Positions 38,031 to 47,400 of a stretch of 64,000 nt of DNA are shown here, piece by piece (the stretch's first letter is position 1; each line of letters starts with the position of its first letter). Made by a program: the position numbers and the translations under genes. Origin of the DNA: Bacteroidales bacterium (GTDB taxonomy: Bacteria; Bacteroidota; Bacteroidia; Bacteroidales; VadinHA17). The notes beneath the pieces are model-generated. The model saw only the letters and a program-made list of their open reading frames with translations, was not told the DNA's origin and did no database searches. The stretch lies in the NCBI GenBank assembly GCA_003142255.1, contig PLLO01000014.1, forward strand, positions 248,371 through 312,370. Direction: 5' to 3'.

Positions 38031-38840
38031 TTCGGAATGACAGGTCATTTGTTAATGGGGAGGAAAGGGAAGGCGATTTGCCTAAGCAAATCGCCTTCCC
38101 TTTCCATACTACCCCAAAAAGCATTGTCATTCCGAGCGTAGCGAGGAATCTTTCTATTTCATTACCTATTTATCCTATAAAGTCATTCCTCCGCCGGATG
38201 GCGGATCCATTTGGATGACTGCCATATTAAGTTCCTGGAATGCAGTTATTAATCAGGGAGATTCCTCATTCCGAGCCGGAGGACGGATCCATTTGGATGA
38301 CTGCCATATTAAGTTCCTGGAATGCAGTTATTAATCAGGGAGATTCCTCATTCATCCGCCTGTGGGCGGATTCATTCGGAATGACAGGTCATTTGTTAAT
38401 GGGGAGGAAAGGGAAGGCGATTTGCCTAAGCAAATCGCCTTCCCTTTCCATACTACCCCAAAAAGCATTGTCATTCCGAGCGTAGCGAGGAATCTTTCTA
38501 TTTCATTACCTATTTATCCTATAAAGTCATTCCTCAGCCGGCTGGCGGATCCATTCGGAATGACAAGTCTAATTAAGTTTTTGGAATGCAGTTATAAATC
38601 AGGGAGATTCCTCATTCCGAGCCGGAGGACGGATCCATTTGGATGACTGCCATATTAAGTTCCTGGAATGCAGTTATTAATCAGAGAGATTCCTCATTCA
38701 TCCGCCTGTGGGCGGATTCATTCGGAATGACAAATCATTTATTAAAGGGAGGAAAGGGAAGGCGATTTGCTTAGGCAAATCGCCTTCCCTTTCCATACTA
38801 CCCCAAAAAGCATTGTCATTCCGAGCGTAGCGAGGAATCT
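38031..38840. repeat. Tandem ~344-bp intergenic repeat array with perfect 20-bp stem hairpins
   Basis: The motif with two 20-bp arms around a 4-base loop occurs at 38062-38105, 38406-38449 and 38751-38794 (steps 344 and 345). The accompanying motif tcattccgagcgtagcgagg lies at 38127, 38471 and 38816, at the same spacing. Extra partial duplications of the gccatattaagttcctgg segment lie between. The loop differs in copy three (CTAA to TTAG) but the stems are intact. The gap from 37722 to 39081 holds no credible gene; short open frames inside follow the repeat. Confidence 0.9.
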
Positions 38841-38874
38841 CCCAATAGCATTACCAACCTATTCTACAAAGTTT

Positions 38875-39012
38875 TTCCGAGCGTAGCGAGGAATCTCCCT
38901 TTTTCATTACCAATTCATTTCACGGGGGGTCATTCCGAGCGCTTCGAACGCCGAAGTTTTCTTTGATCGACGAAGCTTTAGCGAAGTTGTTCAGCGAGGA
39001 ATCTTTCTTAAT
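38875..39012. repeat. Further copies of the ccgagcgtagcgaggaatct palindromic motif
   Basis: One copy at 38875-38896. A diverged copy (38927 onward) is split by an inserted cttcgaacgccgaag / cgaagctttagcgaag segment before its gcgaggaatct end near 39010. Confidence 0.7.
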
Positions 39013-39081
39013 CCATAATTTATCCCATGCAATTAAGTGTAATTTATGTGGATAATGGATTATCTTTCCCTACTGCGTGGG

Positions 39082-39600
39082 TCAAAAATATTTTGGAAAG
39101 CGGAGATACGCCACTAAGATTATAAGTGCCGAAAGGATCAGGAAACCAAAGAGGAACCAGAGCGATAAATTTCTTCTCTTCTTAAAAACAACAATGCTGT
39201 GCTGGCTGATTATCTTCTTTACTGCATTGTGAAGCCTCAGTATAGTATTGGAATTCCTGGGGATATAAGCATCTACATTAAACCTGACAACTTTTTTAAG
39301 ATCTTCCATTTTATCACCCGGGACCAGAAGAATGAGACCGGTCCGTTGATCTATCCTTTTTATTTCCATCGTCATTTCGTCAATAACCTGGAATTGCTCC
39401 TTCGTATCAGGTACTCCTATGATCGCAACCTTGCAGGAGCTGTTCTCAGATTCCTTGTTGCACTGATTCAGGAAATCCTGCTTTGTGTGAAACGATAGCA
39501 CCTCATACTGAGCTGCATCAGAAAATCTTTTCCTGACATCCTCGGTAAAAGTCCGATGGTCGTCGTAGCATAACAGTGTGGTAAGTAATTTTGCAGTCAT
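39082..39600 (-). CDS. Membrane-anchored receiver-like (pseudo-receiver) protein
   Basis: 172 aa. Residues ~5-125 look like a CheY fold: LLCYDDHRTF in place of the acidic pair, VAIIGVPDTKEQ at the phosphoacceptor strand and VDAYIPRNSNTI at the end. The usual Asp followed by x-MP is absent, so phosphorylation is doubtful. A single transmembrane helix lies at ~146-167, with a short tail. A receiver fold tethered at its C-terminus is unusual. It is followed upstream by an exported protein and an aminotransferase, all on the minus strand. Confidence 0.6.
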   Translation of the reverse strand: MTAKLLTTLLCYDDHRTFTEDVRKRFSDAAQYEVLSFHTKQDFLNQCNKESENSSCKVAIIGVPDTKEQFQVIDEMTMEIKRIDQRTGLILLVPGDKMEDLKKVVRFNVDAYIPRNSNTILRLHNAVKKIISQHSIVVFKKRRNLSLWFLFGFLILSALIILVAYLRFPKYF

Positions 39601-39623
39601 GGCAATAAGTGTATTCCTGATAC

Positions 39624-40451
39624 TTATTTTTTATTTCTCGCATCCACGTTGGAAGTGAACCTCCAGAAACCCTTTTTAAAGGTATACCCGTCGTAATAGT
39701 AATCCGAGCCCATAAGCTTTGCTTCATTTTTCTGATCACCTGAAATGGAAGCAAGGTGGTCAAATACAACAGTCTTGGGAGAGAGCATACGAAGGGTTAT
39801 CACTCCTTCAGAGAAGTATTCTATAACCACACGCGATGACACTTTTTCATCCTTCCTGAAGCAATTGTTCCCGAAGATAATTTCTCCTCCGGGAGTGAAG
39901 GTCATGACATCGATTATCTTTCTTGTTGTCGTCGAGTTTCCATAATCAATTCCAAGGATCAGGTAATGAGTCTCCTTGTCTTTTTTGAATGGCTGCAGGG
40001 AATAGTAGAGTGCTCCATACCAATCCTTTTCCGGATAGGTCGTGTCTGAAGCCGGCCCCTCCTCCCTGTTCTCTCCGGTAAGCTTATGTACCTTGTTCAT
40101 CTCTCCATGGGCGCCTTTCCTGATAATATAGCAGAAATACCTGTTCCCGCTATCTCTTAGTATGAGGTTCCAGGTTATGATCTTAACCTTTGAATCGGAA
40201 GAAACGATCTGGCCCAGGTACCTGAGGCCGGAGAACTTATGGGTAAACACGGAATCTGAAGCTGCGTAGCTGTCAATGATAACCTGGACAGAATCGTTCA
40301 GCCGTATCCTTTCGTTATCATCATTCGTATTGAGTATCCTTCTGAAGAGACTTTCCAGCAAAACAGGAGTGCCAGGTGAAGCTGCCTTGCTATTTGCCTG
40401 TGGTACGGAGAAAAGAAAAACTGCTATTATAATAAAGGAATATCTTCTCAT
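39624..40451 (-). CDS. Exported conserved hypothetical protein
   Basis: 275 aa with a signal peptide (residues 1-22). The mature part has LRYLGQIVSSDSKVKIITWN, DWYGALYYSLQPFK and YLILGIDYGNSTTTRKIIDVM, a pattern I recognise from uncharacterised Bacteroidota proteins. No catalytic residues can be assigned. It overlaps the class III aminotransferase upstream by 4 bases, so the two are coexpressed. Confidence 0.7.
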   Translation of the reverse strand: MRRYSFIIIAVFLFSVPQANSKAASPGTPVLLESLFRRILNTNDDNERIRLNDSVQVIIDSYAASDSVFTHKFSGLRYLGQIVSSDSKVKIITWNLILRDSGNRYFCYIIRKGAHGEMNKVHKLTGENREEGPASDTTYPEKDWYGALYYSLQPFKKDKETHYLILGIDYGNSTTTRKIIDVMTFTPGGEIIFGNNCFRKDEKVSSRVVIEYFSEGVITLRMLSPKTVVFDHLASISGDQKNEAKLMGSDYYYDGYTFKKGFWRFTSNVDARNKK

Positions 40452-41653
40452 AGAGGTTTTACATTTTTATCTGCTTCGTCGAGTAAAACCTTAAAACGGC
40501 TGCAGGCATCTGTTATTTCATCTTTACTGATTATAAGCGGAGGGGCTATCCTGACTGCGTTGGGGCAAAAGAGAAAATAATCGAGTACAAGCCCGTGCTC
40601 AGGAGCATGGGAGATGGCGTAAACCACAGCTTCCGGTGTTTTAAGCTGAACAGCAAGAAGAAGTCCTTCGCCCCTGATCTCTGTTATAAGAGGATGAATA
40701 AGCTCTTTCCTGAAGATCGCAGATTTTGATTCACATCCCGCAACGAGCTTCTCATCTATTATTACTCCAAGCGAGGCGAGTCCTGCCGCGCAGCAAACAG
40801 GATGGCCGCCGAAAGTGGTAATATGCCCCAGTGGAGGGTTTGAAATAAGCGATGACATTATTTCATTCGAGGATATAAAAGCTCCGAGCGGCATTCCGCC
40901 CCCCAGTGCTTTTGCCAGAACCAGTATATCCGGAACAACACCGAATTTTTCGATAGCAAACATTTTGCCTGTTCTGCCAAACCCGGTCTGCACCTCATCG
41001 AAAACAAGAAGAGCGCCGGTCTTCGAGCACCTTTGCCTTATATCATCGAGGTAACCTGCAGCAGGGTAAATGACTCCTGCTTCGGCCTGGACGGGCTCAA
41101 TCACCACGCAGGCTGTCTTTTCATCAATAATATTGAGTGCTTCAAAATCGTTGAATGGAATCTCCCAGGTATCCGGCAACAGGGGTCTGAAGGCATTCCT
41201 GTATGTCTCGCTGCCCTGGATGCTCATTGCAGCATGGGTGCTGCCGTGATAAGAATTTGTAAAATAGATTATTTTGCTCCTTCCGGTGAATCTCTTTGCC
41301 AGCTTCAGTGCTCCCTCAATTGCTTCGCTGCCTGAGTTGACAAAGTAACAGCTGCCAAGGTTACCCGGCAGAATGGATGCGAGACGTTCAGCATATTTTA
41401 CCTGGGGCGACTGTATCATCTCGCCATAGACCATAAGGTGAAGGTAAGAATCGACCTGGTCCTTGACCGCCTTTACCACTTTCGGGTGCCTGTGGCCGGT
41501 GTTGCTGACCGAAACACCAGATATGAGATCGATATATTTCTCGCCATTGGGGCCGAAGAGGTAAACACCTTCAGCCTTTTCAATCTCAAGCATCAGGGGA
41601 GCGGGAGATGTCTGTCCAAGATGGAGCAGGAAGAGTTGACGGTTGGTTAGCAT
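40448..41653 (-). CDS. Class III aminotransferase (acetylornithine/ornithine type)
   Basis: 401 aa. Motifs: YFVNSGSEAIEGALKLAKR, SYHGSTHAAMS, VFDEVQTGFGRTGK with Asp219 and LAKALGGGMPLGA with the PLP lysine Lys248. It belongs to the ArgD/OAT/GABA-aminotransferase group. The context gives no arginine-pathway neighbours, so the substrate is open. Confidence 0.9.
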   Translation of the reverse strand: MLTNRQLFLLHLGQTSPAPLMLEIEKAEGVYLFGPNGEKYIDLISGVSVSNTGHRHPKVVKAVKDQVDSYLHLMVYGEMIQSPQVKYAERLASILPGNLGSCYFVNSGSEAIEGALKLAKRFTGRSKIIYFTNSYHGSTHAAMSIQGSETYRNAFRPLLPDTWEIPFNDFEALNIIDEKTACVVIEPVQAEAGVIYPAAGYLDDIRQRCSKTGALLVFDEVQTGFGRTGKMFAIEKFGVVPDILVLAKALGGGMPLGAFISSNEIMSSLISNPPLGHITTFGGHPVCCAAGLASLGVIIDEKLVAGCESKSAIFRKELIHPLITEIRGEGLLLAVQLKTPEAVVYAISHAPEHGLVLDYFLFCPNAVRIAPPLIISKDEITDACSRFKVLLDEADKNVKPL

Positions 41654-41667
41654 TTGATTGATGGTAA

Positions 41668-42375
41668 TTATCTGGCCATCACGTTTATGTCGTTAAGGAG
41701 AGTATCCCTGAATGACTTTCCGACAGGAATGCTTTTTAATGTATCGCCTACATTCAGGTCGAGAGAGTTCTCCTTAATCGTCTGAATCATGCTCTTATTT
41801 ATTATGAAGGATCTGTGTACCCTTATGAATATCCCTGACGGGAGCTGGTTCTCGATGGCCTTCATGGTAAAATGAATTGTAAACTTGTCGTCCTTTGTAT
41901 TCAGGGTGACATAATTTTCAAGAGCTTCTATATAAATTATATCCTTAAGTTTCAGTTTTACCAGGGAAGATCCCTTTTTGATAAAGATCTCCTCATCGCC
42001 CGTATTTGCTGCCTCCTTATGGGTAAAGTACCTGATTGTCTTATCGATAGCTTTGCAAAAGCGGCCATAGGATACCGGCTTGAGAAGGTAATCGACAACA
42101 TTGAAATCGAACGCTTTCAGTGCATATTGCTCAGCCGATGAAACAATTATAATATTGGGAGGAAAGTCGAGAGAGCCAATAAAGTCGAATCCGTTCATTT
42201 CCGGCATCTCGATATCAAGGATAATGAGATCTATATCCTTGCGTCTGGTAAGGATATTTCGGGCTTCGACTGAATCATTGAAAATACCAATGAGGTTAAG
42301 TGACGTTGATTTATCCACATAACCTTCAAGTATCTTGCAACTCATCTTATCGTCGTCAACAATGATACAGTTCAT
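41668..42375 (-). CDS. LytTR-family response regulator
   Basis: 235 aa. The N-terminal receiver has DDDK and phosphoacceptor Asp54 in LIILDIEMPEMNG. The C-terminal LytTR DNA-binding domain (~135-230) has YIEALENYVTL and FIRVHRSFIINKS. Regulators of this type usually pair with a His_kinase (LytS-like) membrane sensor; none is adjacent. It is 14 bases upstream of the aminotransferase gene and may share its transcript. Confidence 0.92.
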   Translation of the reverse strand: MNCIIVDDDKMSCKILEGYVDKSTSLNLIGIFNDSVEARNILTRRKDIDLIILDIEMPEMNGFDFIGSLDFPPNIIIVSSAEQYALKAFDFNVVDYLLKPVSYGRFCKAIDKTIRYFTHKEAANTGDEEIFIKKGSSLVKLKLKDIIYIEALENYVTLNTKDDKFTIHFTMKAIENQLPSGIFIRVHRSFIINKSMIQTIKENSLDLNVGDTLKSIPVGKSFRDTLLNDINVMAR

Positions 42376-42500
42376 CAGATGCGATTAGGCCGGGTTCAAG
42401 TCATCAAAAATAGTAAAAAAACGATTCACAAATTTTAACATACGGATTTTAGTCGTTTTTCTTCTGAAATAAAACTAAGGTAAAGTTATTACGAATAAAA

Positions 42501-42524
42501 AAAGGGGTGTCGAAACACCCCTTT
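42501..42524 (-). terminator. Intrinsic terminator of the HU gene
   Basis: Ten-base stem (42501-42510 with 42515-42524), loop CGAA, followed on the minus strand by a run of seven T. Confidence 0.88.
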
Positions 42525-42546
42525 AGGACAATCTCAATTAACAAGA

Positions 42547-42816
42547 TTAAAGACCTTTGTTAAGTGCGGGAGCTGCTTTGAATTTAACAACTTTCTTAGC
42601 AGGAACATTAAGTTTTGCGCCTGTACGTGGGTTGCGAACTACTCTTGCACTTCTTTTTGTTACATTAAAAGTACCAAGGCCCGGAAGCTGGATCCTGTGA
42701 CCTTTTTTCATTGCTTTTCCGAAAGCTGAAACGAATGAGTTTAAAGCTTTTCCAGAATCTTTGATTGAAAGACCTGCATCAGTTGCAATTGCATTAACTA
42801 ATTCTTTTTTTGTCAT
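42547..42816 (-). CDS. HU-family DNA-binding protein
   Basis: 89 aa from the Met of MTKKELVNAIATDAG; the longer frame upstream would add residues unlike any HU and would run across the promoter-leader region. HU features: LNSFVSAFGKAMKKGHRIQLPGLG, the ARVVRNPRTGAKLNVPAKKV arm with the Arg-Asn-Pro tip, and a final KFKAAPALN. It is a nucleoid protein, about 90 residues as usual. It has its own promoter and terminator. Confidence 0.95.
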   Translation of the reverse strand: MTKKELVNAIATDAGLSIKDSGKALNSFVSAFGKAMKKGHRIQLPGLGTFNVTKRSARVVRNPRTGAKLNVPAKKVVKFKAAPALNKGL

Positions 42817-42858
42817 AATAATAAATATTAATGTTAGACCAACTTTACTTATTGAATA

Positions 42859-42889
42859 CAAATTTATTTTATTTTAGCTCATGTGCAAA
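42859..42889 (-). promoter_or_regulatory. Bacteroidota-type promoter of the HU gene
   Basis: On the minus strand TTTG (42889-42886) and TAAATTTG (42866-42859) are 19 bases apart, matching the primary sigma consensus TTTG / TAnnTTTG. The start codon at 42816 gives a leader of roughly 35 bases. This also supports the shorter HU start. Confidence 0.65.
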
Positions 42890-43139
42890 TTTTTTTTTCG
42901 TTTTTCCACAAATAGTGCCACTTTTAGGTTAAAACTGCATTTTTTTTGGATGAAAACCTGAAAACAGGCAAAAAGTCGCAGTTCCCCACCAATAGTAAGG
43001 ATGAGAGCAAAAAAGAGCAATAAAATGTTGACATAATGTTGATAAATTATTTATATTATTGATTATCTGATAAATACATAAATATTTTTCAGAAAAATCT
43101 GAAAAATCAAAAAAATACTATTCAAAACCATGAACTCAC

Positions 43140-43375
43140 CCTTGTCATGACATTCGTCATGACGTTCCCTCTCCTGGTGCAAGAGAGGGAATGAATCAGA
43201 TAATAAAAGCAATTAGGGAAACAGATTAATTTCAAAAAATCAAAATAATATTATCTTTGCGGCGGATAAAACCCTCCTTCGCTAAAGCTATGGCGGATAA
43301 AACCCTCCTTCGCTAAAGCTTCGGACTTCGCCCGACAAAGTCGGCTACGTCCGACGACGTCGGAGGGCAAAGGGA
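43140..43375. repeat. Cluster of short intergenic palindromes and a 31-bp duplication
   Basis: GTCATGAC occurs twice, then a CCCTCTC...GAGAGGG hairpin at 43167-43189. A segment beginning ggcggataaaaccctccttc is repeated exactly at 43261 and 43292, followed by a cgtccgacgacgtcgg palindrome. The rest of 42890-43380 is AT-rich with no gene. Confidence 0.7.
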
Positions 43376-43380
43376 GAAAT

Positions 43381-43469
43381 GGAGAAATGGCAGAGCGGTC
43401 GAATGCGGCGGTCTTGAAAACCGTTATTCTGTATCCACGGAATCGGGGGTTCGAATCCCTCTTTCTCCG
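43381..43469 (+). tRNA. tRNA-Ser (anticodon TGA)
   Basis: 89-nt gene with a long variable arm, as in serine tRNAs. Acceptor GGAGAAA pairs with TTTCTCC (43462-43468), with discriminator G. Anticodon TGA is at 43415-43417 in the loop CTTGAAA. The T loop is TTCGAAT. CCA is not encoded. It marks the left border of the AT-rich accessory island and could be its integration site. Confidence 0.95.
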
Positions 43470-43596
43470 CAGAGCTAAAGCAAAACACCCACCGGAAGGC
43501 GGGTGTTTTTGTTTTTAGAATGACTGAACAAAACTTGTTTTGTGAAAGTCATGAATAAAAACAAAACACCGCGAAGCGGTTTTGCTTTAGCTCTGC
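43469..43596. repeat. 128-bp nested inverted repeat at the 3' end of tRNA-Ser
   Basis: Perfect 18-bp outer arms (43469-43486 and 43579-43596), beginning at the last base of the tRNA. Inside are a second imperfect inverted repeat (ggtgtttttgttttta with taaaaacaaaacacc) and a central acaaaacttgttttgt palindrome. Folded, it is one long hairpin. Confidence 0.8.
43485..43516 (+). terminator. Terminator of tRNA-Ser
   Basis: ACACCCACC-GGAA-GGCGGGTGT (one mismatch) followed by TTTTTGTTTTT, 15 bases after the tRNA, within the left half of the 128-bp inverted repeat. Confidence 0.75.
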
Positions 43597-43599
43597 AGG

Positions 43600-43860
43600 T
43601 CCTTCCGAATGGGATCATGAAATAATCCCTTACAAAAACCGCCGAAAGGCGGACTGATCTGATGCCTCTGAAGCTACCACCCGCAGGGATCTCCGACGAT
43701 CCGCCATACGGCGGAGAGGAGGTAATCCTTATTACCTGCACTCACCCTCCCAGCCTCCCTCTCTACCCTGCAAGCTGGCTCCTTCGCTAAACCAGCCCCC
43801 CGGGCTGGTTCTTTACGCTCGGTCCTGTAAATAGGGAGGAGTGACCCACTTAGTAACTGA
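43600..43860. repeat. Mixed intergenic palindromes; no gene
   Basis: Contains CCGCCGAAAGGCGG, TCCGCCATACGGCGGA and CCAGCCCCCCGGGCTGG in close order. From 43860 to 44429 the sequence turns AT-rich and holds no open frame or recognisable RNA; it should contain the promoter of the operon starting at 44430, but I could not define it. Confidence 0.55.
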
Positions 43861-44429
43861 ATTCGCTATACATATATAAAAAACAAGGCTAATTCTATAA
43901 TACAATCGAATATTATGATTAATTTATATGGGTAGAGCCATATTTTGCTATTAAATCCTTCCTTTTATTTAAACAGTTGTGTAAATTTGGTATGCAATAC
44001 TACAAGCGCGAGAGATTTTTAAAGGATTTTGGGTTCATGGAGCTCATTTACCTTGTCGGGACATTTAAAATATGTGACTGACGGGGCGGAAGCTTAGAAT
44101 AATTGTTCTAAAATCATATATTATTCCAGTTGTTGATAGCAGAAAATTGAATTCTTTTGAGAGCAATAACATCTAGATCACTTTGTAACTATTAAGAAAT
44201 AAACGTACAAATATCCACCCTATTTGGTATGTAAAATGCAACTCTTTAACCCAATAAACAAGTTAGGCTTCAAAGTTTGCCAACTAGACAGATTCAGGTT
44301 TCAAAGAAAAACTTGCTCAATCTAGTCGGTTAATTAAATGGAATCATATTAGGACATAAAGAAATTTAATTGCATAGTTTTATTCAAAGAAAGTTCACCT
44401 CTACATTACAAAATTAATTATACAAGCAA

Positions 44430-47400
44430 ATGCAAAAACAAATACCAAAATATCAAATCAAACAGGATCTACTAAAAGTAATAGGTCATCCTAAAAAATG
44501 CTCAAGACTAGTAAACGCACTAAAAAACATTGAAGATTTTAATGAAATTGTTCAAATCATATCAGAAACAATCAAAATAATACCTCAATTTGAAAAACGG
44601 TTCTGGGGTAATCTTTTACCTAAAACCATTAAAGATATAGGAAAAGAAAAAATGTATTTCTTTAAACCAGTTTCTTTAAGGAATGAAATCAATTGGACAA
44701 TTCTTGGAATAAAACTACATGTTGATATAATTAGAGAGTTCATAGAATACAGAAAAGTATTTGAACATCAAGTTTTACTTGGAGAGTATCATAAGGCATT
44801 AGAAACATTAGATTTGGTTGAAAAGAAACTCGGAGTTTCAATATGGTTATATGAATCTAAATTTCTTGTCTACGAGATGATGGGAGCACAAGATAATAGC
44901 ATATTTCTCATATCTCAAATCAACGAGTCTAGACAAGATGAAGATAATGATAATGGATTTGTAACATTACTACTTTACTACCTGTGGAATCGTGCGAAAA
45001 AAGACTTATCAGCTAATAAATACGATGAAGATTTATTTAATAAATTCAAAAGAAATAGAACTGATTTTCAAAAAGACACTTACAATTATCATCTATTCCG
45101 ATTAAATTATTATGTGCACTACAATATTGAGGATACGGCAATTCCATTAATAATGGAGGTGACTAATTCAATTATAGACCGGTATATTACATTAATACAA
45201 GTTTTGCAGAGCACATGTGTGAAAGAAAATAACATAGATGTAATTTTTTCTCGAGCTCAGTACTTATACAAACTTACAAATGATACCACTTTGATACCTT
45301 TTTTGTATTTGAAAGAGCATCAAACTTCTAATAACAATGGTTATTTCAATAAACATTATATTCAGATAATTGATTCTTATTATAAAGGTGACTATGTTGA
45401 TGTGATAAATAAATGCAAAGCATTTGTTAAAAAAGACTCATCAAACTTCGATGTCATTAAATTCTACTCTTATAGTTTATTGTTTGCTGGGAACGGTTAC
45501 AGTCCAATTTATTCGAACCATTTATCTCCAATAAATCAAATTAGCAAAAAAATATTTGATTCAATTAATGAAAAAGACAATTCAGCTCCCTTGTATAATT
45601 TATATCAAATAAATAAAAATATTTACGGCTTTGCAATCGCAAATGGGTTAGATTATTTTATCAAAGATGAAAATAACTCTTTAAAATCTAATCGGTTAAG
45701 ATTGTTGTCACTAAGATATTATGACCCTTTGTTCTCTACATTTTTTAAAGATGAGGACGACGCGATGTTTTATTTGGAAAATGGCCTTCAACATTTTGGC
45801 TCTTCAATATCAATAGAACATCAAATAAGAAGGATAAAAAAGGAAATAACACCTCAATCGTTAGTTGCTGATTATATCAAGGAAGAAGACAATGCAAAAG
45901 TGCTATTCCTTAACCAGGAATATGAAAAATCATATAATTTGTGGATAGCAATCTTACGAAAAGACAGTCTTAATAATCCGATTAGTCAAACTACTATAAA
46001 GTTTGCATTTGATTGTCTAATAAAATTGGAAAGATATCAAGATGCCATTAAATTATTTGTCAATGAATACATCAAAAACCCAATTAGCATCAAAAAAACA
46101 GATGCTACTTCATTTATGCAATTATTAAAAAAACAAAAATATAAGGGTATAAAACGAACGATTGAATTACCTATTTTTGTTGGCCTTAATTCTCTTAAAG
46201 ATACAGATAAAAGTTTCATTCTACAATCATTCTGTGATTATTATGATGTGAAAAAGCCATCGGAACTTTTCGATGCATTAAATGATTTTGATAGGAATAT
46301 AGTTGAAACATTCTTTTTTGTTATCGTCAATGAGGATATTTTACGTCATTATATTTATATCAACAGCACACAAGAAAGTTTAGAAGAAAAGCATAGAATT
46401 CTGATTTTTCTTATAAATATGAAAACTCCAAACGAATCCTTGTATAAAGGATTGGCAGATGAGGTTTTCGAAGAGTTAATTGTATATACTGGAACAAGAA
46501 AAATTGATGAGAGTAAAATATTTGCGAATGACCAAGCCATTATTAAATATGAATTGAAAGACATAGAAGGTTTGTACGATAGTTTTAGAGTCCAATATAA
46601 CTTGCTGGAAACAGGTACAAGGACTTTTTTATTTGTAGATGCTGAATCTTATGATGCTGAATCCCTAGATGGTACAATATTAAAAGCTAATGTGAAATAT
46701 ACAGATAATGCAATCCATCAAGTAGCATATGATTTGTATGACACCATTAGAGAAAGATTTCTTTTTAGTAAATTCGGATTAGGCACATATCTAAGTACAC
46801 GCATTCGACATGGTGTGTTAGAAGGCGAGTTACGTTCTGATTTTGTAGTACACAATTTGATTCTAAATAAAACCAACGATGAGTACGTAAATAATGACTA
46901 TTGGGTTCAAACTTATGGTCTAGATAGGACGACAAATGAAGAACTAAATAAAATACTCGCTGATTTTTCAGAACAAGTCGATACTTTAATTTCTAATTTT
47001 AAATCTGATATTTTGCAGATAAAAATAGACAAATCAAATAAAGGTTTATTCGATTACACAATAGATTCAGAGACTTTATCAATTGAAGCACTTAAAATAG
47101 CGTTTAGAGCAAGAGATAGTCAAGATTTTTGTCAATTGGTAATAATAAACTTGTGGGAAATTACAGAAAGAAACTTGAGTAATATTCGTAATTATATAAA
47201 ATATGAATTGTCTGAAAAATTCCACAATCTGTTTAATGAATTATTGTCGCGTACTTCAGCTTTAAGATCGGAACATTTTAATAATGATATAAATAGCTGC
47301 ATTAGTGATGTTAGGGCAAATTTTAGTCAAAAGTTATTAAGAATTGAAGGATGGTTTCATATTCAAGAATCCAAATTTGACGATTTTAATTTAAAGGATT

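Noticed and set aside
38240..38646. Two overlapping plus-strand frames in the intergenic array
   Set aside because: They repeat with the 344-bp unit and contain the hairpin sequence in frame; there is no coding character.
42817..42861. Longer HU start with 15 extra residues
   Set aside because: The extra residues do not resemble HU, and the promoter found at 42859-42889 would place the transcript start inside them.
44271..44279. GTTAGGC before the Detocs-like operon as a fourth attC-type end
   Set aside because: Only a 7-base match. None of the stem or inner blocks of the three palindromes is nearby, and such a match is expected by chance.
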